From assembly GCA_038198445.1 (NCBI GenBank), contig JBBPZZ010000133.1:1-11987 (forward strand): DNA of 11,987 nucleotides, written 5' to 3'. Every line of letters begins with the position of its first letter. Positions within the stretch are counted from its first letter, which is position 1. Both the position numbers and the translations under genes were made by a program. Below the pieces are notes generated by a model, which had not been told where the DNA came from, did not search any database, and saw nothing but the letters and a program-made list of their open reading frames with translations. The stretch is from JACDDK01 sp038198445 (GTDB taxonomy: Bacteria; Actinomycetota; Rubrobacteria; Rubrobacterales; Rubrobacteraceae). This document shows positions 5,506 to 11,981 of the stretch, in pieces.

Positions 5506-6384
5506 TTATTGCTCGGCGGGAAGGTCCTCCCTCTCACCCCACTCGTTCCAGGAGCCGTCGTAGTTGGCAAGGTTCCTGTAACCGAGCCGGTGCAGTGCGA
5601 AGAGCGGCACGGTGGCCGCGACGCCGCCGTTGCAGTAGGCGACGACGGGCGCGTCTCTGTCCCCCGGCACGCCCGAGTCCCGGAGTTTCCCGGCAAGCTC
5701 CTCGTCAGTGCGGAAGACGCCGCGTTCGGAGTCGAGGAGCGTGTCGGCGTGCAGGTGCTCCGCGCCGGGGATATGTCCGGGACGACCTTCTCCCCGCACC
5801 ACCTCTCCCGTATACTGACCGGCGTCGCGCGCGTCCAGCAGGAACACCTGACCGCTCTCGCTCGCGGAGAGCGCGGCTTCGGCGTCGGCGCGCCACCCGG
5901 TTCGCGGCCTCGGGGTAAAGACCTCGCGCCCGGGCTTGGGGACCTCGGAGGTGGTTGGACGATTTTCAGCGGTCCACTTTTTCCAGCCTCCGTCGAGCAC
6001 GGAGACGCGTTCATGCCCGTAGTAGGTGAGCGCCCACCACAGGCGCGTGGCAAACTGGCCTCCGGCGTGGTCGTAGACGACGACGTGGGTATCGTCCCCG
6101 ACGCCCAGGGAGCCCATCAGAGTGGCGAAACGCTCGGGCGGAGCGAGCTGCGCCGGCACGGGATCTTCGGGGTCGGTTATATCGCTGGTCCAATCCACGT
6201 AGACGGCGTCGGGGATGTGGGCTTCGTCGTACTCCTCGCGGGCGGCGAGGTATTCGGCCTTCTGGCATCCGCCGCCCAGGTCCGTTTTCTTCACGTAGCC
6301 CCGGATGTCCACAACGCGCACGTCCGGGTCATCGAGATGTTCCACGAGCCAGTCGGTTTGCGTCAGGGGATCAAAGGTGTCCAC
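5506..6384 (-). CDS. Two-domain rhodanese-type sulfurtransferase
   Basis: Encodes 292 residues with tandem rhodanese domains: an inactive N-terminal domain (about 8-140, DVRVVDIRGY and ending LDGGWKKW) and a catalytic C-terminal domain (about 165-290) with loop C251-NGGVA and the closing YDGSWNEW. The family moves sulfane sulfur from thiosulfate or 3-mercaptopyruvate to cyanide or thiols. The loop CNGGVA is neither the CRKGVT of thiosulfate enzymes nor the CG(S/T)GVT of mercaptopyruvate enzymes, so the donor is uncertain. I chose GTG at 6384 over ATG at 6411: the GTG has GAGGAGGA (6400-6393) eight bases upstream, while the ATG would overlap the cca end by 23 bases without one. The Shine-Dalgarno lies within the last cca codons, so the two are translationally coupled. 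Confidence 0.9.
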   Translation of the reverse strand: MDTFDPLTQTDWLVEHLDDPDVRVVDIRGYVKKTDLGGGCQKAEYLAAREEYDEAHIPDAVYVDWTSDITDPEDPVPAQLAPPERFATLMGSLGVGDDTHVVVYDHAGGQFATRLWWALTYYGHERVSVLDGGWKKWTAENRPTTSEVPKPGREVFTPRPRTGWRADAEAALSASESGQVFLLDARDAGQYTGEVVRGEGRPGHIPGAEHLHADTLLDSERGVFRTDEELAGKLRDSGVPGDRDAPVVAYCNGGVAATVPLFALHRLGYRNLANYDGSWNEWGEREDLPAEQ

Positions 6385-6388
6385 GGGT

Positions 6389-7915
6389 CTAGTCCTCCTC
6401 GAATACATCATGTTCGCGGGCGAAAGCCTCGGCGAGCTGCCAGGCTTTCTCTTTGTCGTCCTGGGCGAGGCGGCCTTCTATTACCTCGCCCTCCAGGTAG
6501 GTTTTTACGGGTTTGATCCAGCGTCCCGGCCCACGTCCGAAGTGCTCCATCAACTCGTTGCCGTCGAGCGGGCTGGTCAGCTTCTCTATGGAGTCCTCCG
6601 CCCTGACCTCGTCCACCCTGCTCTTGAGGCTGCGCCAGGACTCCTCGGCGACGTGACGGCGCCTCGGCGCGCTGCCGGTGATGTCCGCGCGCGCGAGCTT
6701 GAGGAGCAGATCGACGTTGGCAAGCTCTCTGTCGCCACGGGCGAGGTGCGTATCCCGGACGAAGCGTCTGACGGCGGAGTCGCTCCACGGGTCGCGTCCA
6801 ACAGCGTAGCCCATCGGGCGCATGTGGTGGGCCACAAGATGCGCTACGGCGTCTATGTCGTCCTTCGGATAGGCCAGACGTTTCATCGCGCGCCGGGTTA
6901 TGGCGGCCCCGACGTTTTCGTGGCCGTAGAAGTGGATCTTCTTGGCGAGAGTCCGCCCGCCGCAGCGCTCGCACTCGCACTCTCCGGCGGTCTTCTTCGT
7001 GGACTTCGCGCCGCAGTAGGTGCAGCGGTGCTCGTAGACGAGTGTCCGCGGCTTGCCGATGTCATGGAAGAAAGCGGCCTTGCGAAGTACAGGGTCCGGC
7101 TCCACGTTCTGTACCACTATGAGGGTATGCTCGAAGACGTCCTTGTGGTGGAACTCCGCCTCCTGCTCCACGGAGACCGTCTCGAGGAACTCCGGCACGA
7201 TGTACTCCATCAGCCCGAGCCGCACGAGCGTCCGCAGCCCCTGCGAGACATTCCCGGAGGTCAGGATCTTCTCGAACTCCTCCCGGATACGCTCGGCGGA
7301 GATGCTCTCCAGCCAGTGGGCGTTCTCAAGGATCGCCCCTTCCAGCTCCCGCGTCATCGCGAAGGGCTTTTCCACCGTGGAGAGCGTCGTCTCGAAGCGC
7401 ACGGCGCGCAGCATCCTCAGAGGGTCGTCGCGCATCCGGTCGAGCGGTTCGCCCACGGGCCTTATAACGCCGGACTCCAGGTCCTTGCGCCCGTCGAAAG
7501 GGTCCAGGATACCGCCCGTGGCGGCGTCGGCGGCGATGGCGTTGATCGTGAAGTCCCGACGAGCGAGGTCCTCTTCGAGCCTCTCGCCGAACCGGACCTC
7601 CGGATGGCGGCTGCCCTCCGTGTAGAGGTCGCTCCGGTAGGTCGTGACTTCGACGGCATAGCCGTTGATCCGGGCGCCGATCGTCCCGAAGCGCTCCCCG
7701 ACGGTCCACAGGTGGTCCGCGGCGGGCCTGAGCAGCGCTTTGATCTCTTTCGGGTACGCGTCCGTCGTGGCGTCGGCGTCGAGTCCCGCCCTTTCGAGCA
7801 GGATGTCGCGCACGTACCCGCCGACCAGGTACAGGTCATGCCCCGCTCCCTGGAACGACCCGCCCAGATGCTCCAGAGGCTCGGGGACCTTCACGCTTTT
7901 CACATCGGTCATCAT
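6389..7915 (-). CDS. cca: CCA tRNA nucleotidyltransferase with HD domain
   Basis: Encodes 508 residues from ATG at 7915. It adds or repairs the CCA 3' end of tRNAs using CTP and ATP. The class II polymerase-beta head shows GGYVRD (32-37), the metal-binding D46-A-D48, RRDFTIN (119-125) and DPLRMLRAVRF (164-174); SAERIREEF (206-214) lies in the neck. An HD domain follows with HDIGK (284-288), HFYGHE (328-333) and AHHM (362-365). Between HDIGK and HFYGHE is an unusual Cys-rich insert (C298, C301, C313, C315, C318) resembling a zinc ribbon. No Shine-Dalgarno precedes the start; a TAGAAT lies 10 bases upstream. The stop overlaps the ribosome binding region of the sulfurtransferase gene. Confidence 0.95.
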   Translation of the reverse strand: MMTDVKSVKVPEPLEHLGGSFQGAGHDLYLVGGYVRDILLERAGLDADATTDAYPKEIKALLRPAADHLWTVGERFGTIGARINGYAVEVTTYRSDLYTEGSRHPEVRFGERLEEDLARRDFTINAIAADAATGGILDPFDGRKDLESGVIRPVGEPLDRMRDDPLRMLRAVRFETTLSTVEKPFAMTRELEGAILENAHWLESISAERIREEFEKILTSGNVSQGLRTLVRLGLMEYIVPEFLETVSVEQEAEFHHKDVFEHTLIVVQNVEPDPVLRKAAFFHDIGKPRTLVYEHRCTYCGAKSTKKTAGECECERCGGRTLAKKIHFYGHENVGAAITRRAMKRLAYPKDDIDAVAHLVAHHMRPMGYAVGRDPWSDSAVRRFVRDTHLARGDRELANVDLLLKLARADITGSAPRRRHVAEESWRSLKSRVDEVRAEDSIEKLTSPLDGNELMEHFGRGPGRWIKPVKTYLEGEVIEGRLAQDDKEKAWQLAEAFAREHDVFEED

Positions 7916-7925
7916 GAATGAGCAG

Positions 7926-7931
7926 ATTCTA
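7926..7931 (-). promoter_or_regulatory. Putative -10 of the cca transcript
   Basis: TAGAAT (7931-7926, 5/6) lies 10 bases before the cca ATG at 7915, which has no Shine-Dalgarno. The transcript would be nearly leaderless and could include the sulfurtransferase. No convincing -35 is visible. Confidence 0.35.
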
Positions 7932-7978
7932 GTACGAATAAAGCCCGCGTCTAGAAGCCACCGGCCGGCAACGGTTCG

Positions 7979-8326
7979 CTAACCCGAGATAGCATCCTCA
8001 CGCGAGGCGAAGATCTCGAAATAGTCCTGGAAGCCGGTGACGGAGAAGATGCGGTCGACGGCGTGAGACGGAGAGACGAGGCGGAATGAGATGTCCCGCT
8101 CTTCGAGGTGGTCCCTGGCGCGCATGAGCGTCGAGAGGCCGGTCGAATCCATGAACGATACGCCGCTCATGTCCACCATGACGGCCCGGAACCCGTTGCC
8201 GGCGAGCCGCTCCATCACCGTCTCGAATTTTGGAGCCGTGTGGAGGTCTATCTCGCCATGAACCGAGATGATGGAGTAGTCTTCGATGCGCTCATCTATG
8301 CTTATCTCGAATTCCATGCCGGACAT
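7979..8326 (-). CDS. STAS-domain anti-sigma factor antagonist
   Basis: Encodes 115 residues, a single STAS domain of the SpoIIAA/RsbV type. Such proteins free a sigma factor by binding its anti-sigma kinase and are switched off by phosphorylation of a conserved serine. That serine is visible as S61 in SFMDSTGL, with the HGEIDLHTAP strand-helix region before it and FSVTGFQDYFEIF in the last helix. No anti-sigma kinase or sigma factor is adjacent, so its partner lies elsewhere. ATG at 8326 is preferred; a second ATG at 8317 is possible. GAGGGG lies too close to the first ATG, and a TATACG -10 ends seven bases upstream, so a leaderless start is plausible. Confidence 0.92.
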   Translation of the reverse strand: MSGMEFEISIDERIEDYSIISVHGEIDLHTAPKFETVMERLAGNGFRAVMVDMSGVSFMDSTGLSTLMRARDHLEERDISFRLVSPSHAVDRIFSVTGFQDYFEIFASREDAISG

Positions 8327-8333
8327 CGCCCCT

Positions 8334-8341
8334 CGTATACT
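8334..8341. promoter_or_regulatory. Overlapping divergent -10 elements, STAS/NYN
   Basis: Around the palindrome GTATAC (8335-8340), TATACT reads rightward (8336-8341) and TATACG leftward (8339-8334). The leftward one ends seven bases before the STAS ATG. The rightward one would start RNA near 8348 that must pass the hairpin at 8407-8433 to reach the NYN gene. No -35 is clear for either. Confidence 0.35.
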
Positions 8342-8406
8342 GTAAGGTGACTCAATGACCGGATACTAACCTACTTTACGGAGCCGGTAAACTGTCGAAC
8401 CCTGTT

Positions 8407-8433
8407 CTACATAGAAAGATGTAGGCCTTTTTT
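8407..8433 (+). terminator. Intrinsic terminator/attenuator ahead of the NYN gene
   Basis: CTACAT (8407-8412), loop AGAAAG, ATGTAG (8419-8424), GCC, then six T (8428-8433). The stem is modest but the T-run is good. No rightward gene lies upstream, since STAS reads the other way. It therefore acts on a leader transcript of the NYN gene or blocks read-through and antisense RNA; it ends 18 bases before the NYN start. Confidence 0.55.
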
Positions 8434-8451
8434 CTGGTAACATTCAACTCT

Positions 8452-9027
8452 ATGATGGATCGGTACGAAGAGATGGAACGGGTGGCAATGTTCGTCGATG
8501 GAGCGAACCTGTACCACTCGATCAAGAACTACTACAAGGGCATCCTGGATTATGAGCAACTCCTCTCCGCGACCGTAGGCGGGCGTAAACTTCTCCGCGC
8601 AACCTTCTACATCGTGGAGAAACACGATGCGGACGATACGCAAGGAGCCCGCTCCTTCGTCTATAACCTGAACAAGTTCGGCTACAAGGTCCGCTCCAAG
8701 CCCCTCATAGTCCACGAAACGCTGACGGCGGAGGGAGAGCGCACGATCTCTCACAAGGGCGACTGGGACATAGGCATCATCGTTGACATGATGCGCCTCG
8801 CGGATCACGCCGACACCTACATCCTGGTCTCCGGCGACGGTGATTACGTGGAGGCGATCGAATACCTGCAGAGCGAGAAGGGTATCCGCGTCGAGGTAAC
8901 GAGCGCTGGGCAGTGTACGTCCCAGGCTCTCCTGGACGTCTGCGACTCGCATACGGACCTCGGCGACATCCAGGACCTGTTCCGCACGTATAGCCATCAG
9001 CGACCAGCCGGCCAAACTGTCGGTTAG
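8452..9027 (+). CDS. NYN domain (LabA/DUF88-like, PIN-related) protein
   Basis: Encodes 191 residues. The NYN fold is related to PIN nucleases and most members are thought to process RNA. The acidic centre is visible: D16 in MFVDGANLY, D106 in KGDWD, and D129/D131 in LVSGDGDYVEAIEYL, with N19 beside the first. The central strand and helix pattern and length fit LabA/DUF88 proteins. The last 15 residues look disordered. Starts: ATG 8452 or the next codon 8455; both lack a Shine-Dalgarno and a weak TAACAT lies eight bases upstream. It is divergent from the STAS gene and converges on murB with a 14-bp gap. Target RNA unknown. Confidence 0.88.
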   Translation: MMDRYEEMERVAMFVDGANLYHSIKNYYKGILDYEQLLSATVGGRKLLRATFYIVEKHDADDTQGARSFVYNLNKFGYKVRSKPLIVHETLTAEGERTISHKGDWDIGIIVDMMRLADHADTYILVSGDGDYVEAIEYLQSEKGIRVEVTSAGQCTSQALLDVCDSHTDLGDIQDLFRTYSHQRPAGQTVG

Positions 9028-9041
9028 CCGATCAGCTAAAA

Positions 9042-9944
9042 TTACTTCTCCCCTATTATCCGCACCTCGGTCTCAAGCTCTATGCCCATTTTTTCGCGGA
9101 CTGTTTCCCGGACGAGTTGTATCAGCTCCAGAGCATCTTCGGCCGTGCCGCCGCCGAGGTTTACGAGGTAGTTGGCGTGGACGGGCGAGACTTCGATCTG
9201 CCCGACCCGCGTACCTTTGAGACCCGCCGCCTCTATTACGCGTCCGGGGAAGTCGCCCTCGGGACGCTTGAAGGTCGAGCCGCAGCTCGGCTTGTTCGGA
9301 GAGCCGTTCATCCGCTGGGCTCTGAACTCTTTTATACGGGCTTTTAGCTCGTCCGAGTCTCCGGGCGAGAGGGTGTAACCCGCCCGCAACACGAGCCAAT
9401 CCGGGTGCTCGTGAAGGATACTTCGGCGATAGGCGAGATCGAGGTCTTCATTGTCCATCCTGACGACCTGGCCGTCCCGGAAGACTTCCGCCCAGTCGAT
9501 AACTTCCACTGTTTCGGAACCGTAGGCTCCGGCGTTCATGTACACGGCGCCGCCGACGGTGCCGGGGATGCCGGTTGCGAACTCGAGTCCGGCGAGGCCG
9601 CGCGCGGCGGTCGTGTTGGCGAGCACCGGATAGAGGACGCCGGCGTCGGCGATCACACGGTCTCCATCGAACTCGACTTGCCTCAAGGACTTGGCGAGCC
9701 GGATAGTAAGGCCGCGGACACCGCCGTCCAGAACCAGGACGTTCGTGCCGCCACCGAGGATGGTTACGGGAACTCCATTCTCGCGGGCTTTCTGTACGGC
9801 TTCGATCACCTCTTCGGCGCTCTCCGGTTCGAGCAGGGCATCGGCGGGGCCACCGATCTTCCACGCCGTGTAACGTCTGAGCGGTTCGTCGAACCTGGCC
9901 GAAGGGAAGAGTCGTTGTAAACGTTGTAAAGTTTCGGCATGCAC
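9042..9944 (-). CDS. murB: UDP-N-acetylenolpyruvoylglucosamine reductase
   Basis: Encodes 300 residues. MurB uses FAD and NADPH to reduce UDP-GlcNAc-enolpyruvate to UDP-MurNAc, a committed peptidoglycan step. The FAD domain shows TAWKIGGPADAL (26-37), ILGGGTNVL (62-70), and FATGIPGTVGGAVYMNAGAYG (positions 122-142). The catalytic serine is S223 in CGSTFKRP, and SPVHANYLVN (253-262) lies in the substrate domain. I chose GTG at 9944, not the longer frame to 10103: the extra 53 residues do not resemble MurB and overlap the divergent gene. A TATATT ends seven bases before the GTG and no Shine-Dalgarno is seen, which suggests a leaderless mRNA. The gene stands alone, with no other mur gene in view. 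Confidence 0.95.
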   Translation of the reverse strand: MHAETLQRLQRLFPSARFDEPLRRYTAWKIGGPADALLEPESAEEVIEAVQKARENGVPVTILGGGTNVLVLDGGVRGLTIRLAKSLRQVEFDGDRVIADAGVLYPVLANTTAARGLAGLEFATGIPGTVGGAVYMNAGAYGSETVEVIDWAEVFRDGQVVRMDNEDLDLAYRRSILHEHPDWLVLRAGYTLSPGDSDELKARIKEFRAQRMNGSPNKPSCGSTFKRPEGDFPGRVIEAAGLKGTRVGQIEVSPVHANYLVNLGGGTAEDALELIQLVRETVREKMGIELETEVRIIGEK

Positions 9945-9951
9945 AACGAGG

Positions 9952-9980
9952 AATATAGAGTACGCGCGGGCGCTTTGCAG
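9952..9980. promoter_or_regulatory. Divergent murB/nucleotidyltransferase promoter region
   Basis: Leftward TATATT (9957-9952) with CTGCAA 17 bp upstream (9980-9975) serves murB. Rightward TATAGA (9954-9959), overlapping it, could serve the nucleotidyltransferase gene, giving it a leader long enough for its GGAGG. The 62-bp gap holds signals for both genes. Confidence 0.4.
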
Positions 9981-9994
9981 GCTGTCCCGGCCAT

Positions 9995-9999
9995 GGAGG
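9995..9999 (+). promoter_or_regulatory. Ribosome binding site fixing the nucleotidyltransferase start
   Basis: GGAGG is seven bases before ATG 10007 but only one base before ATG 10001. This supports the start at 10007, which also gives the family's usual N-terminus, MKAMALAAGKGTRL. Confidence 0.7.
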
Positions 10000-10006
10000 T
10001 ATGTGG

Positions 10007-11062
10007 ATGAAAGCAATGGCGCTGGCAGCCGGAAAGGGAACCCGTCTCTTCCCCCTGACCGGCGAAGTCCCGAAACCGATGGCCCCGGTGGTCGATACGC
10101 CAATAATCGAGCATATCTTCAGGACTCTAGCCACCCACGGGATAGAGGAAGTCCACGTCAACGTCTTCTACCTGGCCGATGCCCTCCTCGAAGCCTACGG
10201 AGAGGAATCGCGGATAAACGGGATGACGGTACATCTGAGCCGCGAAGAAAAGTTGCTCGGCACGGCCGGCGGCGTAAAGCGGCTCGCCAAAAAGTTCGAC
10301 GACACCTTCGTCATCGTATCGGGCGACGCCCTGACGGACGTGAACATCCGGGAGCTCGTTGCTTTTCACAAGGAGAAAGACGCCCTGGTGACCATTGCTC
10401 TGCGAAGGGTCTACGACACTTCGGAGTTCGGGGTTGTCGAGCTGGATGGGGCGGGCAACATCCTGGGATTTCAGGAGAAGCCGGCCCCGAAGGACGCCAT
10501 AAGCACGCTCGCCAACACCGGCATCTACGTCCTGGAGCCGCGGGCGCTGGAGTACATCCCGGAGGGTACTTTCTTCGACTTCGCGCAGGACGTGTTTCCG
10601 CAGTTTATGGAAGCTGGAGAGAAATTCGTAGGTTATCAGGGAGACTTCTACTGGTCGGATATTGGGACGCTGGAAGCGTACCGGCAGGCCCAGTACGACG
10701 TGCTCTCCGGCAGGGTCGGGGTACGGATACCGGGAGAGAAGCGAGGCGACAGCCTGTGGGTTGGAGAGGACGCTCAGATCCACTCCTCAGCCAAGATCGA
10801 GGGTCACGTACTAATAGGCCGGGACGCTGTAGTGGGGCGTGACGTGACGTTGGCGGGCGACGTCACGGTTGGGACGGACTGTTGGATCCGTCCGGGCGCG
10901 ACTATCAAGCGCAGCATCCTGCTCTCCGGCGCAAGCGTGGGCGACGGCGCCTACATCGAAGACTGCATCGTAGGCCACGGCTACGACGTCCGTCCTGGTG
11001 AAACGATCCGGGGCGGGGCTTTGATACGGCGCAAACGGGGAACCCGAAGGTGGGACTCGTAA
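10007..11062 (+). CDS. Sugar-1-phosphate nucleotidyltransferase with beta-helix domain
   Basis: Encodes 351 residues. The N-terminal GT-A nucleotidyltransferase domain has AAGKGTRLFPLT (7-18), PKPMAPV (22-28), the metal-binding SGDALTD (105-111), FQEKP (155-159), NTGIYVLEP (170-178) and YWSDIGT (215-221). The C-terminal part (about 250-335) has hexapeptide repeats of a left-handed beta-helix (VLIGRDAVVG; VTVGTDCWIRPGATI). This layout is usual for mannose-1-phosphate guanylyltransferase or glucose-1-phosphate uridylyl/thymidylyltransferase-like enzymes making NDP-sugars for envelope polysaccharide. The base and sugar cannot be fixed from sequence. No second catalytic acetyltransferase domain of the GlmU kind is evident. 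It is divergent from murB and converges on the response regulator with a 31-bp gap. Confidence 0.9.
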   Translation: MKAMALAAGKGTRLFPLTGEVPKPMAPVVDTPIIEHIFRTLATHGIEEVHVNVFYLADALLEAYGEESRINGMTVHLSREEKLLGTAGGVKRLAKKFDDTFVIVSGDALTDVNIRELVAFHKEKDALVTIALRRVYDTSEFGVVELDGAGNILGFQEKPAPKDAISTLANTGIYVLEPRALEYIPEGTFFDFAQDVFPQFMEAGEKFVGYQGDFYWSDIGTLEAYRQAQYDVLSGRVGVRIPGEKRGDSLWVGEDAQIHSSAKIEGHVLIGRDAVVGRDVTLAGDVTVGTDCWIRPGATIKRSILLSGASVGDGAYIEDCIVGHGYDVRPGETIRGGALIRRKRGTRRWDS

Positions 11063-11093
11063 ACCCTGTGAGCAGAAGCCCCGGCTTTTCCTC

Positions 11094-11783
11094 CTAGCTG
11101 GCCGGCCTCACGAGCCGGTACCCGAACCCGCGCACGGTCTCTATGAGCTTGGGGTTCGCGGAGCTATCTCCGAGCTTGTTACGCAGGCGCTGAACGTAAA
11201 CATTTACGGTTCGCTCGTCTATATATTCGTCCTCGCCCCACACCTGACGAAGAAGCGCGTCCCGAGGAAATACCCGGCCGGGGCTACGGGCGAGCGTATG
11301 GAGCAACTTGAACTCGCGCGGGGAGAGAAGAATCTCTCTGTCCCCCTTGCGAACGGAGATCTGGTCCGGGTCTATCTCGAGCTCCCCCACGAAGATCCTC
11401 CCGGACGAACCCCCGCTCGCATACTCCCTCTTACGAAGGATCTGCTTGATCCGGGCCACAAGCTCCCTCGGATTCACCGGCGAACGCATATAATAATCCG
11501 CGCCGAGCTCTATCCCTACTATCCGGTCCATCGTGTCCTCATCGCGCAGGAGAGCCACGGTAGAGACACCCGGCTTCTGAACGGCCGAGATCACCTGAAA
11601 CCCCCGCTCATCCGGCAACCGGTTATCCACCACCGCGATCTCGAACTCCTGCTTCTCGGCCATCTGCCGCGCCTGAGACCCAGACCCAGCCGGCAGCACC
11701 CTCCACCCCTCTCCCGAGAGAGCACGCCTCAAATGCAAACGTTCCTCGTCATCCCCTATGGCAAGCAGAACAGAAGCACCCAA
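11094..11783 (-). CDS. OmpR/PhoB-type response regulator with atypical receiver
   Basis: Encodes 229 residues. The receiver (about 3-120) keeps the acidic pair D11/D12 and the phosphoacceptor D53 (VVDNRLPDERG), and PRELVARIKQIL in the last helix. By alignment to PhoB-like receivers, however, the switch Thr/Ser is L79 and the conserved Lys is S101 (YYMRSPV in place of the usual YxxKPF). The winged-helix output domain (about 130-226) is complete: LSPREFKLL, RTVNVYVQRLRNKLG, TVRGFGYRL. It is likely a DNA-binding regulator that works without normal phosphorylation switching. No histidine kinase is adjacent. The start is TTG at 11783; an in-frame TAA 18 bases upstream excludes anything longer, and the nearest AAGG is too far for a good Shine-Dalgarno. 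Confidence 0.9.
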   Translation of the reverse strand: MGASVLLAIGDDEERLHLRRALSGEGWRVLPAGSGSQARQMAEKQEFEIAVVDNRLPDERGFQVISAVQKPGVSTVALLRDEDTMDRIVGIELGADYYMRSPVNPRELVARIKQILRKREYASGGSSGRIFVGELEIDPDQISVRKGDREILLSPREFKLLHTLARSPGRVFPRDALLRQVWGEDEYIDERTVNVYVQRLRNKLGDSSANPKLIETVRGFGYRLVRPAS

Positions 11784-11800
11784 ATCTATACAGCTACCTT

Positions 11801-11830
11801 ACTATCCATACCTGGCCTACAGTCCGTCAA
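11801..11830 (-). promoter_or_regulatory. Promoter of the response regulator
   Basis: TTGACG (11830-11825, 5/6), an 18-bp spacer and GATAGT (11806-11801, 4/6). The predicted start lies roughly 10 bases before the TTG start codon, so the leader is very short. Confidence 0.45.
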
Positions 11831-11865
11831 AAGTATATCTCCAAACACACTCTCAAATAATCACC

Positions 11866-11894
11866 TTGAGCAAACCTCTCTTCAGCGGTATCAT
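11866..11894 (+). promoter_or_regulatory. Promoter of tRNA-Arg
   Basis: TTGAGC (11866-11871), a 17-bp spacer and TATCAT (11889-11894, 5/6). The predicted start is near 11901, about seven bases before the mature tRNA 5' end at 11908. Confidence 0.6.
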
Positions 11895-11907
11895 AGTCAC
11901 TTCCTAT

Positions 11908-11981
11908 GCGCTCGTAGCTCAGCCGGATAGAGCGTCTGACTACGAATCAGAAGGTCGCAGGTTCGAGTCCTGCCGAGCGCG
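11908..11981 (+). tRNA. tRNA-Arg (anticodon ACG)
   Basis: A complete cloverleaf: acceptor GCGCTCG/CGAGCGC (7 perfect pairs), D stem GCTC/GAGC, anticodon stem TCTGA/TCAGA with loop CTACGAA (anticodon ACG at 11942-11944), variable loop AGGTC, T stem GCAGG/CCTGC with loop TTCGAGT, and discriminator G at 11981. The next bases are CCC, so the 3' CCA is not encoded. The A34 of ACG is normally deaminated to inosine by TadA to read CGU, CGC and CGA. Confidence 0.97.

Noticed and set aside
6305..7921. Long plus-strand frame of 538 codons opposite cca and the sulfurtransferase
   Set aside because: It is a high-GC antisense shadow. The minus strand carries complete motif sets of both enzymes.
9024..9039. 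TTAGC/GCTAA hairpin between NYN and murB as a terminator
   Set aside because: Only five weak pairs and no T-run on either strand, so it is not convincing.
9913..9930. Direct repeat CGTTGTAAA twice
   Set aside because: It simply encodes LQRLQRL at the N-terminus of murB.
9945..10103. N-terminal extension of murB to 10103
   Set aside because: The added 53 residues do not resemble MurB and overlap the well-supported divergent nucleotidyltransferase start.
11076..11090. AAGC/GCTT hairpin with short T-run after the nucleotidyltransferase gene
   Set aside because: A four-pair stem and interrupted T-run are too weak to call as a terminator.
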